Shown here one piece after another: positions 1-10,577 of a stretch of DNA of 64,000 bases (within the stretch, counting starts at the first letter, position 1; every line of letters begins with the position of its first letter). Position numbers and translations under genes: made by a program. Origin of the DNA: Psettodes erumei (Eukaryota; Chordata; Actinopteri; Pleuronectiformes; Psettodidae). The notes beneath the pieces are model-generated. The model was not told where the DNA came from. It searched no databases and worked only from the letters and a program-made list of their open reading frames with translations. The stretch spans positions 496,001 through 560,000 of the forward strand of contig JAFBJZ010000410.1 of assembly GCA_016785225.1 (NCBI GenBank), in the 5' to 3' direction.

Positions 1-637
1 GAGCTCTTTTTATGATAATTTTATGCTCATCTGGAGCTCAGAGGGCAACCTTTTGCTCCAGTTGATGTTTTATTTGTGACTTCCTGTGATCACAGATAGT
101 TTGTATGCACTTTGCTCCATCTTATATAACATGTATTTTTATACAGAACTGCTTCATGATATAGCTCCTGCTCTCCTGCACCTCTTCCACACAAACTTTT
201 CACCCTCTCTTTCTTACTTTGCATGTCCCTGCTGTACTTGTCCCCCTTGGCTTAATGTCTCCCCTGTGCTTACTTTCTCTCTGCACCCTTCCCTTCATTC
301 TTAGTACATCTATGCTCCTGGTGGCCTTGAGGGTCAATGCATTCTGCCCCTACACCCCAGGAGCACCCCAAGGAGTGGACTACATCTCAGGGAAATCTAG
401 GGGCTGCTGGATTAACTCATCTGCTCTCCCTTTTTTTTTCTCTCACTATTTGCAAGGGAGGTGCTCTACATCCACAAGGCAACTGGGGTGCAATGTGGTG
501 TGACGCTTTTGACAACATGAAAGCACCTGAGCCGTGTGGAGGACATTTGGGGTAGTATGAAGATGGGCAAACACTTAAAAGAAAAGTGATCATTTTCGCA
601 GAGAGACGCACATCTTTATGCATCATCTTGCACTTAC
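1..637 (-). other. intron 15, proximal part (donor at 637-636)
   Basis: This is the first 637 bases of the intron after exon 15 and it continues past the window edge. It holds no exon I can recognise. In particular I see no match on the minus strand to the alternative juxtamembrane exons (JM-a with the protease site, or JM-b) that follow here in vertebrate ERBB4. Reading frames in it are short and overlap only by chance. Confidence 0.8.
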
Positions 638-792
638 CCTTGGGTGCAGTTTGCATGGCAGGGATGACACTCATTGTTGGCCTTGGCATATTTGAAGATG
701 AAACTGTTGGCTCCCTGCAACCCGTCGGGGCACTTCTCCACGCAGTTGGGTCCATCTTTGAAGTGAAGACATTTCACACATTGGTCCGGGCC
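638..792 (-). CDS. erbb4: erbb4 exon 15, end of extracellular domain IV
   Basis: This 155-bp exon encodes GPDQC...CTQG, residues about 548-599 of the assembled window protein, and ends after two bases of the last Gly codon. It is the membrane-proximal half of the second cysteine-rich domain (domain IV). The motifs FKDGPNCVEKCPDG and GANSFIFKYA are near identical to vertebrate ERBB4. The regularly spaced Cys residues form the small disulfide modules of this domain. One N-glycosylation sequon (NCT) sits just before the end. In the family, domain IV contacts the domain II arm in the tethered receptor. The acceptor is CTCTCAG at 793-799 (minus strand) and the donor is GTAAG at 637-633. The next exon, outside the window, carries the alternatively spliced juxtamembrane segment. 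Confidence 0.97.
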
Positions 793-2647
793 CTGAGAGG
801 AGAGCAGAGTGAGGAGGAGGGGGATGAGAGGATGGGTTAGGGGGAGGTGGTAGACAAGCGGAGAATAAAGAAGAAAGAGGTGGAAGGGTGCGGTAACAGG
901 ATTAGTGAGAGGGAGAGTGGTGAATGCACAGAGAGAAAGAAATGTGGAAGAAAATGATGGGCGAGAGGTGAGGAGAAACCAGGAGGAAAAAATAAAGTTA
1001 TGGGAAATGGAACAGGGTAAAGCAAGAGGAAAGAATGGAGATATAGAAAAATGTATGAGAGAAGAGAGGAGCATTGAACAGAATCAAATTCAATCTGGTG
1101 AATCATGTCAATTTGCTCACATCCTACTAAAGCTAATGCAGCTAGCAGGACTCACATGAATTTCATTCAGAGATTTATAATCTGTTGAGCAAAACTGCCT
1201 CGAGTGTATTCCACCGCACCCCTGTTAAAATTGGCAGAATGCATATGGGACCAGGTCATGTCAAAGTACGACACATCGGATGTCATGGAGGGGATGACAA
1301 ATGGTAACCGAGCTGAGCTGCAGCAGAATCATGAATAAGTAAGATGGATAGCACCGTGTGCATGAGTGTGTCTGAAGCATTGAAGATGCTGACTAAAGTG
1401 AAGAGTGAACTCACAGTTGTGCGAAGATGGGCGTGTTTACGAGAAGTAATGCCTTATTCTGGGTGCTGGGAGTTTGGTCGCTAATGATGACCATGGTCAC
1501 CTGACGGACAGCTCCTCACGCCACCCGACATATTCGGCCACACGCCATCAATAAACATCATTCTCAGTTTGTGTGGTGTGTGCGCCTGTATGCCAATGTG
1601 GATGCATACAGATGTCTGAATGCAATCGAGTATGTCGGTGTGAGCTGTATGCATGTGTATTTGTGTGTGAGGGCGCCTGTGGATGATTGACTCTGGTGTT
1701 ATTTACTGCTCAACTGTGACCAGCATCTCAAAGTCAGAAGCCGCTGTGCATCCTTGAGGAGCCTCTCTCTCTCTCACTCTCTCAGGGGACAGTCAGAAAA
1801 GGTTACTCACACAAGTTGTGCAGCACATGAGCTACAACTTTCTGTAATGTAATGCTACAAATATAAAATGATGCATTATGTAAAGGAGACATTTTTAACA
1901 AGATATAAAGGTTAAAGAGAATCTTACCAAAACAGACATGTCTAACACTACTTTTTGACATCCCTTCCCTGTCTGTGTTCAAAGGAAACCCCTATAGACA
2001 TGTCCTAAATATTTTTCATTATAAAAAAAAGACAGTTGCTCTTACTCCTACAGTTACAGTTACTTTCTGGGTGTCACCCAACTTTGGGAACTTCTACTGT
2101 GATAATGAAATGACTCACGCAGCCTTGCACATTTGTTTGCACACACACTGTGCTCATGGATGATTTTTGTGTGCATGGGTGCAGAAAACATTATCTCTGC
2201 TGACATTTGAAAGGGAAACTCTGGACGTTTTGGAGAGTTGAGGTGTGGTCGCATCCAAGACTCTGCCAGTGACTTTACGGGAAGGTCAGAAACTAATCTC
2301 ATTTTGCTGTTTTGAGTGCATGCGTGCGTGTGTATGTGTGCGCGCTTGCCAAAAGCATGCCTCCCGAAGTAGCCACAGTAGTTTATCATTCCTCCCATTA
2401 ACCTACCATTCACCTCTGCAAACACAGCACTTATATCTTCTGAAATTCTGTGCTCAAAACAGATATACTCCCACAAAATAAGCTGGAAATCCACTTCAGC
2501 ACGCAGAAGATATGAGAACTATCTTACACAGAAAAATGAGAGGAGTGCTTTTTAATCTAAAAGTGAAAAGTCTACCCCTGGAGAAAGTATCGTTAAGTGA
2601 GGGAGGAAAGTTTGAGGGTGTGAATTGGGGAAGGGAGACAGTCTTAC
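793..2647 (-). other. intron 14 (1.86 kb)
   Basis: No gene is seen. The part nearest exon 15 (about 793-1080) is strongly purine-rich on the plus strand, so the transcript has a long pyrimidine tract before the acceptor. Around 1565-1680 there is degenerate GT-rich sequence with irregular TGTG and GCATG words. The rest is unremarkable unique sequence. Confidence 0.75.
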
Positions 2648-2741
2648 CTGGCCTAGGCATGTCATGGTGTCTCCCTCCATCTTTTCACACTGGCTATCAC
2701 ACTCCAGACACACAGATCCATTGGCAAATTCACGCACCTCC
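2648..2741 (-). CDS. erbb4: erbb4 exon 14, domain IV
   Basis: This 94-bp exon starts with one base that completes the Gly codon begun in exon 13 and ends in phase 0 after CLGQ. It encodes EVREFANGSVCLECDSQC followed by EKMEGDTMTC, residues about 517-547 of the window protein. The CxxC and Cys-Glu-Lys-Met pattern is the ERBB4 version of this cysteine-rich module. An NGS glycosylation sequon is conserved with human ERBB4. The acceptor is TTCAG at 2742-2746 and the donor is GTAAG at 2647-2643. Substitutions against human (EGDTMTC where human has EDGLLTC) are conservative for a fish orthologue. Confidence 0.96.
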
Positions 2742-5700
2742 CTGAAGGAGATGGGGGAAATGGAGAGAGAGATGCATGTATTATAGATTTGAGAGCGTAC
2801 CCACATTGAAATATTGATTAAGAGCCTGCTGAGGGAGTTTTTTTTTTAAAGCATGCTTTGTGCATACGAGCATGAGCTTTACATTGGATTCTTTTGATTT
2901 TAAAACCATCCAGCATCAAGAAAGCAAGGTTAAACCCTCATTTACTTATGACCATCTCCAAGATACCTGCTCGCACTGACTGCGAGAGAGCCCTCTGCTA
3001 AAGGGGCATGCCGGGCGGGGAGCTGCCGAAGACTATTTGGTCAAGTTAAAGGCTTAGCATGGTCAATATTCTAACAGAGACGGCCCATGAATAATGAACA
3101 GCTTTTTAAATCATGGGCAAACAAGAGGGGGTGCATGGAAGGAGGGAGGGAACAAGAGGAAAGGAGGAGGGCGAGAGGCTGAAGTTTGCTTTGGATACAG
3201 TGAAGGGGGGAGGAACAGAAGGAGTGGACAAGGCATGTCAACAAAATTTGCTTTTCACCCTGACATCCCTTCGCAACAGGTTGAGCAAATGGTTACAGTT
3301 GTTAACCAATGAGAGAGACCCATGGAGCTCATGATGGTTTTGTTTTCCCACATGAGACTTGAGAAGGAATAGAGGTAAACAGTGGAGCTCAATATTGAGT
3401 TTATGCGCAGCAATTAAATTTGCAGAAGCTGCACAGAGCCTGGGGCCACACTGTTGAATCCTCATACGTGCATATGTGTGTGTTTGTGCACACCAGCACC
3501 TCATCTATGAATTTCTCCCTTGTTTGTGTCCGAATCAGCGTATAATCTCTTTTTTTGTCATGTCTCTGGCGAGCAGAGGCCGGCTGCTGTCAATAACAAC
3601 CGCAGACGATCAGAAAGGCTTTTCACATCAGAGGGATCAATCAGGCGATGTAGAGGACAGACTCCGCCAAAGGAGGATTCACCCAGTTCCGAGTAAGCTG
3701 CCTTTTCACAGCAGTGGGATAACCAGACTAACCCTGTGTGTGCGTGTGTGTGAGATGCTACTCTGGTGGAATGAAGACTCCACACCATGAGTCCAAACAT
3801 CCAAACATTAGCAGTATATTATTAATAATGTTTTTGTCGGACTGAAAGGCAGCTCCCAATTGCTCTCTTTACATTTCTCCCTCATCTTTCTTTCCCTTGC
3901 TCCAAAATAAATGAGATTTCTCTCCTGGAAGCAGCATCCAGGGGAATCCTTTGGAAAAAAGCTCCCAGGCAGTGGAGGGAGAGCTCTTTTGTTTCATGAG
4001 GGAAATGAGAAAAAAAATACATCTCTGGGGTCATTTCCATTCTGTCAAAGCCGTTCCTCCTGATTGGCCCCCTTCATGCCTGGAAGTGTGCACCAAGGCC
4101 CCATCAGGGGGAGGGGGTCGGGAGGGGGATGGGTGGGGGATTATCCCAGTTTTAGCAGGAATTGAAGCAGCGCCGTGGTCACCATGTCGACCTTTGAATG
4201 TCCAGCAAACCAGAATGTGGTCAACCCACCAGAGCAACTTTTTTTAATTAAACATTTTCAACGCCCTCCCTAATCTGCCTCCTCCCTCCCCCTCCAACCC
4301 CCGAAGACTCGTCCCCATGCACTCCTTTGCTCGTTCTTTGTTTTATTCAACAGACGTACAAACTAAAGGGAATTAGTGCCTATCCTCATTAAGAATGGAG
4401 ACATAACAAAGGCGAAGGCGAGGAATCTTAGGGTCTGAAATCTCCAACCTAAAAACATATTTAACGAGCTGACGCTGAATCCTGCATGAGATATGGTCCG
4501 AAACATTCAGACTCAGAATAAAGGTTAAAGGTTAACAAAGTCAGTCTGTGCTGCATACAGGAGAACATCATGTTATCATAACCTCATAACATCCCTACAT
4601 TTTAGAACCTCTACAACTTTAGATATCTCTATGCATTTCATTGAGTTTCATATTGGCCGGAGAGAAAGAAAAAGCATATATCAGTAGTGACTAGGAGTAA
4701 GAAATGCAGGTTACCCAGGGTCTCTGTCTCAACAAGCTCCCCTTCATCTGTCAGAGCTACATTTCTGAAGGACTGGTGCTCGGCAGGTGGTGACTTCTTC
4801 CACCGGGCAAACCTTCGGCTTAGAGATATTTCTGATTCCAGTTGGGCCAGCGACACAAAGCGAGGAACGGGTCTATCCAACATTACTTATAATACATCAC
4901 AGAGACTGACTGTATTTACAATACGGGAGACAAGTGTGCCTCGGCAGCTCCCTGCCACATGCCTCTCCCTTGCCAGTTTTCTTCAAAGCCTTCGCTGTGA
5001 GATTTTTTTTTAATTTCTCCTGCAACTTCAAAGCATTCCCCTTTCCACGAGTGGTGCTGGGAAAAAGGACCAGCAACAAGTCAACATGACCGAGGGTTTG
5101 CTCACTCTCACGCACCTTCTCTGGCACACATAAGTGCTAGCCCCCTCCCCTCAGGGGAACACGCTAGCTTGACATCACCACTTGCAAGAACGTCATCTCT
5201 CTATCCTGGCGGCTGCTGCTGGTGTAGTCTTATTATAGACAGAGGCTTTCAAGTGTTGTGATTCACGTCGTCTCCTCATTCATTCAAGAGTAGCACAAAA
5301 CTGCAAAGAAGCATTCCTCCCCAGGTGAGCTGGCGCTGATCTTTTTGATGTGCCTCTTGGCGGCGGGAAAGAGATGACCTGAATTCAATTATTCGCACCG
5401 AAAACAGAGCATCAGTGGATTGCGAGGACACTCTGAGGACCTCTGTCACAAATGTCACTCATTTCCCCGCTCAGAGCAGTAAACACTCATGTCTGTCAGC
5501 CTGAATGGGCAATTTGTAATGAAATATCATCCTTCAACTTTGTATTCAAATTGATTTTGGCCAATGGATGTAACGCACAGCCAAATGTTCCTGTAACTGT
5601 TGGCGTTAACTGTTCACAGTGTGAAATCCCTTATTGGTTCATCTCATTACATTGATGCCAATTGGCAATTAGACTCTCCTCCTCCAGAGCCCTCGAGGAT

Positions 5701-5924
5701 GTTTTGACTTCATTCTCATGCATCAAAGCTGTTTAAATTGATTTTATTCCTCTGCTTGTCATGTATGGCCATTTGCAATGGAATTAATGCAGCTTCCTGA
5801 AACCATTCGGAGCTAACATTTAGGAAAATGCTCATTTTTGGGTCGGTTTTAAAGATTTGTGTCAGATAAGCTCAAAACTTGTTACTGGATGCTTATAAAA
5901 AGTGTTTGTGAATGGACTGCTCAC
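2742..5924 (-). other. intron 13 (3.18 kb)
   Basis: No gene is seen in this intron, the largest of the 3' cluster. It has a purine-rich stretch at about 3108-3230, a G-quadruplex-type G-rich block at 4107-4139 and a C-rich, CCCTCC-type stretch near 4262-4305. From about 5480 to 5860 there is complex unique sequence with several CCAAT and TAAT-type words and a perfect palindrome at 5656-5667. That part could be regulatory, but only comparison with other species would show it. Confidence 0.7.
4107..4139 (+). other. G-quadruplex candidate
   Basis: Six runs of three to five G (4107-4111, 4113-4117, 4120-4122, 4124-4128, 4131-4133, 4135-4139) are separated by loops of one or two bases. This fits the strict G-quadruplex pattern easily. 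The G-rich strand is the template strand of the gene, so the transcript carries C runs and any quadruplex would form in DNA, not in the pre-mRNA. Confidence 0.8.
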
Positions 5925-6057
5925 CCGTCAAAAAGGTTGCAGGACTCGACACAGGTGCGGCCTCTTCTGAAGTATCGACAGGAGAGACACTGGTCTGGAC
6001 CCGGGCCCCAGCAGCCGTCGTCTGAACACATGCGGTCACACACCATCCGCTGCTGAG
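5925..6057 (-). CDS. erbb4: erbb4 exon 13, start of domain IV
   Basis: This 133-bp exon encodes (T)QQRMVCDRMCSDDGCWG, then PGPDQCLSCRYFRRGRTCVE and SCNLFD(G), residues about 472-516. The WGPGPDQCLSCR core is the signature of the first domain IV modules in ErbB receptors and is nearly invariant. The exon begins with two bases completing a Thr codon and ends with GG of a Gly codon finished by exon 14. The acceptor is CTGCAG at 6058-6063 and the donor is GTGAG at 5924-5920. Human ERBB4 has a glycosylation sequon (NCT) at the 12/13 junction. Here the Asn is Glu (KECT), so that sequon is missing. A second AG lies five bases inside the exon, but its use would shift the frame. Confidence 0.96.
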
Positions 6058-7727
6058 CTGCAGTGAGAGAAGGGAAATGAATAAAAATTACACATGCTCA
6101 AAGGCTTTGGCATGTGCAAACATGCATTCACATATATCTGTTTTGATACTGTGTGCACGCCTATGTAAGTGTTGGTGCCGGTGCATGCTGTGGTGTGTGT
6201 GTGTGTGTGTGTGTTGCTCTTGCTGAGGGCTGCACAGCTGTGTGAGTAAAAATTTGTATTCCTCACACCTCTGCCATTAAAGACCCCTCCAAACAGAACC
6301 CCAAGCTTCCTTCCTTTTTTTCTCCTTCCACACTCAAACCACAATAATCAATGCTGTTCATCGGACCCGCCATGTCCTCCATCCGGTGAGTGACACCCAC
6401 GTCCCCTGGAGCGCTGCCCGGGTGGCGGCCAAAACCTTTTGTCAACAGCTAAACAGTCAATGGTAGAGCTGGGGGGGGGGTCGAGCCTAATGAAGAGGCC
6501 TGTGTTAGGCCCCATCGATCGCTCTCTAACACACACACCGCACTCATTAACTGGCTAATGATATCAACCACAAACCTCGCAGGGCTAACCATCGAGGTCT
6601 GTGTTTGTGTGTGTGTGTGTCCTGTGGTTGCCTCTGTCACAGTCAGCTTTACTGGCAAACACAAACAAGTTAACAAAGTGTAATGAATACAAACAGGATA
6701 AAAAAATGTGGTTAACTATGGATTTCTCCTCATGTGGTCAGTTTGAACCTTCTGCAGCTGAACCATATGTGGACTATTCATGGTTCAATCACTTGTCCAC
6801 ATCCCGATGGCAGGCAGGGAGCTCACTCCATGTGTGCGTGATGCATTAAGCACTTTGTCCATGGGGAACTGAATAAGGGCCTTTTACATCCAAGGCCAAG
6901 GAGCGAGAGAGGGCCATGATACTGTTGCCTAGGAAACAGGCATGTCAATGCATGAGGCTGCACCGACACTGTACCGATGTAGGAACTGAAGTTTGGGGCA
7001 AATTAGAGCTAAGAGGAGACAAAATAAGAGAATGACTTGTGTTGGTTACCACTTGATGTGTGTTAAGATAAATGTATGCGTGAGTGTTTAAGCATTTGCC
7101 TGTTTAATTTGCAAGCACCAATATCCACACCTTCACCAGGAATGTACATACACAATCTCACTCTTAAATTCCCAAATTGCAAATAAATAGACATTTTAGT
7201 TATGTAGCAATTTTTCACCCTACAAGGCAACTTTTAACCCATAAATCTATCTGATATGACCTTCACCTAAATCCAAAATTAAAGTTACATTATGCATTTC
7301 CAGCAAACTGAGCCCTATACTTGATTTTTACTGTATATCTTCTGCTTAGTGGCTGTGATGAATTTGTGAGTCAAGGTCTTTCCATTGCTCAGGAGACTTT
7401 AGTGTGCTTAAATTTAATTAATTTGGGTGAAAGTGACAAATATTTGTGGCTTAAATTAGTGGGAATGGGACATTATTCTCTTTTGCAACACAGCTTTTTT
7501 GGATTCTGTACTTTAATTCAGTTATTAACTTACTTTAAGTGGACAGGACTAATGTGTTATTCAACTGAAATGTAAATTAGTGGTCCTTGGTTTCTAAAGA
7601 TAAACCGCTTTGACCGTCAAAGGTTTATGCTTCCTGAATCCTCTAGTTCTGCCCTCAGAAAGTGCAAATAGTAAAAAATAAACAAAAAACTGGGCACAAA
7701 ACCCATACCACCATCACCACTACTCAC
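6058..7727 (-). other. intron 12 (1.67 kb)
   Basis: No gene is seen. It contains a (GT)n tract at about 6193-6214, a run of ten G near 6471-6480, a short GT-rich tract near 6600-6620, and AT-rich unique sequence from about 7100 to 7600. Confidence 0.75.
6193..6214. repeat. (GT)n microsatellite
   Basis: About eleven uninterrupted GT units lie in intron 12, roughly 135 bases downstream of the exon 13 acceptor in plus-strand terms. Confidence 0.9.
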
Positions 7728-7933
7728 TGCACTCCTTCGGATCTCGGTTGTTCCGAATGAGGACCTTCTGGCTTGGCGTCCTAAACAGTGATGTCCAGTT
7801 GACCGTATTGTAGAAACACAGGCGGCTGTTGTTGAAGATGTAGACGTTGCCAGCGCTGATCTCGTCCAATGACTGGAACTGGAGGGAGGAGATCCAGAGC
7901 TGCTTCAGGATCAGCAGAGAAATACCACTTCCG
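7728..7933 (-). CDS. erbb4: erbb4 exon 12, end of domain III (tandem acceptor)
   Basis: This exon encodes (S)GSGISLLILKQLWISSLQFQ followed by SLDEISAGNVYIFNNSRLCF and YNTVNWTSLF...DPKEC, residues about 403-472. It forms the C-terminal strands of the L2 (domain III) beta-helix and the link to domain IV. LQFQSL.EISAGN and the Asn-Trp-Thr sequon are ERBB4 hallmarks, and an NNS sequon is also present. Two acceptors lie six bases apart. The upstream CTGCAG, directly after the pyrimidine tract, starts the exon at 7933 (206 bp) and gives Ser-Gly-Ser-Gly. The weaker GGAAG starts it at 7927 (200 bp, as I recall for the family) and gives a single Ser-Gly as in human ERBB4. Both keep the frame. I chose the first AG because it is much the stronger site. 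The donor is GTGAG at 7727-7723. Confidence 0.93.
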
Positions 7934-9006
7934 CTGCAGGAGGAGAGGGAGGGGAAGAGACAGAAAGGATGAAGTTTGGAGAAATAAGCAGAGATAAAGA
8001 TGGAAAGGGGGGGAAAGAGAGTCAGAGAGAAAAGATTTAAAAGACACAGTTGGCAGGGATTTGCGAACAGATTTGAACAGGGTAGAAAGAAAAGATGGAA
8101 GCAAAGAGTGAGAATTTAAAAGACAAAAACGGAAAAGACAAAGGGATGGAGAGAGTCACGGGGTGAGACAGGCTGAAAAAATATGATGGAGAGATACAGA
8201 AAGTAGAGGGAGAAAAGGGGAAAGATCATGAGACAAATAGGTGAGAAAAATATCGAAAAGTAGGACATAGAGCAGTGTGGGTGAGAAAAATCAGAGGAAG
8301 GGGAAAGATGAAAGCAGGACGGAAGGAAAACAAGAGGAGGCAGAAGCAGACAACTGATGGGGATACAGAAAAAGAGAAAAGTAAAAGGGAAAAAAAGTTG
8401 GTGAGACTGAAAAGAAACACAGCACAGATGAAGAGGATGAGACGATGAAGGTAGACGATGAAGGGGGATGCTCTGGCCCTGAATGAAAGACTGCTAAGCT
8501 ACGCGTTCATGGCCGACGTTTAGAAAACAAGGTGGCGTCTCCTTTGACACCCGTCCCTCGGATCAACCACTTGTAAGCGGAACACTGAAGCCTGCGATCA
8601 AGGCGAGACTAATCAAAGCTGCGCAGCAACAACACGGACCGGTGGCTCATTAGCTCTGATGATGAGCATCCGAACAGAGGAAAACCGTGAGGTACACAGA
8701 AAGGCAAGGGCCTTTCTGAACAAAAGACTTCTTATAACAGGAGCGCGTCAGCTACATACAGGTAGAATCTCATTGCGTGTAATGCAATTAAAATCCAAAG
8801 ATGGAAAAAGTGATGTAGGACATAACCATTTCCTTCTCTGACGTTAATGAGCAGTCTTTACAGTCATTACCTCCTTACATGCACCCCACAGAATGGTTAT
8901 TCAAATGTGTTTGGGATGGATGTAGTATGGTTTATTTTTGATACTCTAGACCACTCAGGAGGAATAGAAGAAAGTCTCTCACATGTCTCATCTCCTTCAC
9001 ACAAAC
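7928..9006 (-). other. intron 11 (about 1.08 kb)
   Basis: No gene is seen. The half nearest exon 12 (about 7938-8467) is purine-rich on the plus strand, so the transcript has some 500 bases of C/T-rich sequence before the acceptor. The remainder is ordinary unique sequence. Confidence 0.8.
7938..8467. repeat. long degenerate purine (GA-rich) tract
   Basis: For about 530 bases the plus strand is dominated by A and G, in words such as AGAGGGAGGG, GAAAGAGA and AAGATGGA, with only scattered pyrimidines. It is not a clean tandem repeat. In transcript orientation it is a very long polypyrimidine region ending at the exon 12 acceptor. Confidence 0.8.
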
Positions 9007-9097
9007 CTGTAAAGAGTTCTGCCTCCAATGGTTGCCAGGCTGGAAAAAACACTCAGATCCGTCATGTTCTCGGGCCAGGACTGGATGTTGAGGAACC
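9007..9097 (-). CDS. erbb4: erbb4 exon 11, domain III
   Basis: This 91-bp exon encodes (G)FLNIQSWPENMTDLSVFSS followed by LATIGGRTLY(S), residues about 373-403. The FLNIQSWP and ENMTDLSVF segments belong to the L2 ligand-binding domain, where leucine-rich-like turns form the face that binds the EGF-like ligand. The NMT sequon is conserved with human ERBB4. It begins with two bases completing a Gly codon from exon 10 and ends with AG of the Ser codon finished by exon 12. The acceptor is TTTCAG at 9098-9103 and the donor is GTTTG at 9006-9002, a weaker donor than its neighbours but a normal GT site. Confidence 0.96.
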
Positions 9098-9934
9098 CTG
9101 AAAGACATCATATCAGGCAAACTTCAGAGAGTTTATGGACAACTCAGACAGATGTTATACTTTTTATCAAAAAATGTGAAAAATTATATAGATGGTAGAA
9201 GGTGAAAGAATGAGTCTCGGGAGTATTTGATGAAGTAAGAATCACGAGCCATGAATTAAAAAGAAGTTTTAGTTGCCAAGATCCAAATGTAAAAAAAAGA
9301 AAAAAAACCTCTGCAATTTTTGGTCATGGAATTGTTGCGTTGCCTCAGTGAAGTTCAAGCAAGAACCCTTGCTTATTTAGAAATGTGCCCACACAAGCTA
9401 ATTAAAAGAATGGATTTCATATTGTGCACAATTTGTCCAGTTGCACTTGCCTTTAATGACAGATTATATCAAATCGACATCTGTGGAAACGACATTAGAG
9501 GGATGGAGCAGGAAACGACTGGGATAGAATGCCCATTGCTCTTCCTTATTGCTCGGGTTTTCATTATGAAAATGCAGTTTCACTCCATTAGATGTTTGGC
9601 TCAACTGCAAGTCGCAGTTTAATATGACAAAAGGGTTTGTATATGAGGTATTGCTCATCCCTTAAGGCCACTAATAGCTAATGAATAAATACACACAAGA
9701 GCACACACACACACACACACACACACACAGGGCTGTACATACTGTAAGCACGTACAACACACCCGCAATCACATAAAATCCAGCGGACCCCCTTTTTACA
9801 GTTCACCATCAGCTTTTCCGCTGTCCTCTTAAAGCTTTCTTTTCCTTCCACAGAGGGCAAATAATTCACACACACACAAAATATTATTTTGTTCAGTCGG
9901 TTTATCCAAGGTGACTCCAGTGAGGCAGTCTCAC
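9098..9934 (-). other. intron 10 (0.84 kb)
   Basis: No gene is seen. It includes a (CA)n microsatellite at 9702-9729 and otherwise AT-leaning unique sequence. Confidence 0.8.
9702..9729. repeat. (CA)n microsatellite
   Basis: About fourteen uninterrupted CA units lie in intron 10, some 200 bases from the exon 10 donor. Confidence 0.92.
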
Positions 9935-10008
9935 CTGTGATCTCTTTCACAGTGCGAAACACGTTGAGACGTTCAGGGTCCAAAGGTCCAATACCGTGAT
10001 ACATGTCC
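9935..10008 (-). CDS. erbb4: erbb4 exon 10, domain III
   Basis: This 74-bp exon encodes (G)DMYHGIGPLDPERLNVFRT followed by VKEIT(G), residues about 348-373. The DPE.LNVFRTV.EITG core is conserved across ERBB4, while the start (DMYHGIGPL where human has DPYNAIEAI) is the most diverged stretch of domain III in this window. It lies in the loop before a beta-helix strand, so change is tolerable. The exon completes a Gly codon from exon 9 with one base and leaves one base of the next Gly. The acceptor is CTTCAG at 10009-10014 and the donor is GTGAG at 9934-9930. Confidence 0.96.
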
Positions 10009-10450
10009 CTGAAGTGCACACACAAAGAAGACAGGCAGAAGCGTGAGTCCTAGACTGCGACCTTAAACTGTATATGTAATAACGAGTGTGAACCTGAAGG
10101 CCTCGTGGGAATATCTAGTTTTTCTGCTTTCTTTCTTTCCCTCGACTGTGCTGTGTGACATTCATAACTAAACATCATTGTAACCTCAGAGCTTCAGGTT
10201 ACTTTGACAACGCACTGTGATTGAATAGAGCACGTTGACCTTCCCGAGCCAGATTCACTGACACAATGAGATATGAACGGAGGACCGTTTGTTTACATGC
10301 CTGCCTCACTTACTTTCATGCTGCTGTTAGCATTACTTTGAATTACATATGTGCATTAAGGAATAAGCCTAACAATGCCCCTGCCAAAAAACACATGCGT
10401 GCTTGTATCCACCTTCTGCAAGTGTTGCATTTCAGGGAGCCGTTACTTAC
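10009..10450 (-). other. intron 9 (442 bp, the smallest)
   Basis: Unique sequence with no repeats or motifs that I recognise. Confidence 0.8.
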
Positions 10451-10577
10451 CCTTTGATGCCAGTAATGAGGAAGATGAGGTTGCCGTTAATTTTGGTGCA
10501 GTTTACGAATTTATCAATGTTGCTGGCATCCACGGTTTGAGCCGTCTGCAAGCTGCCTGTGCCTATGCCATCGCACA
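10451..10577 (-). CDS. erbb4: erbb4 exon 9, domain II to III junction
   Basis: This 127-bp exon encodes (V)CDGIGTGSLQTAQTVDASN followed by IDKFVNCTKINGNLIFLITG and IK(G), residues about 306-348. It closes the first cysteine-rich domain (CDGIGTGS) and opens the L2 domain (NIDKF.NCTKINGNLIFL). The NCT sequon matches human ERBB4. The first codon, split with exon 8, reads Val where human has Ala. The acceptor is CGTCAG at 10578-10583 and the donor is GTAAG at 10450-10446. Confidence 0.97.

Noticed and set aside
1..637. Search for the alternative juxtamembrane exons of ErbB4 after exon 15
   Set aside because: No minus-strand frame here shows the short Cys- and Asp-containing JM segments with splice sites. 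They must lie beyond the window start.
6053..6057. Second AG five bases inside exon 13 as an alternative acceptor
   Set aside because: Its use would remove five bases and break the reading frame, and the upstream CTGCAG is the better site.
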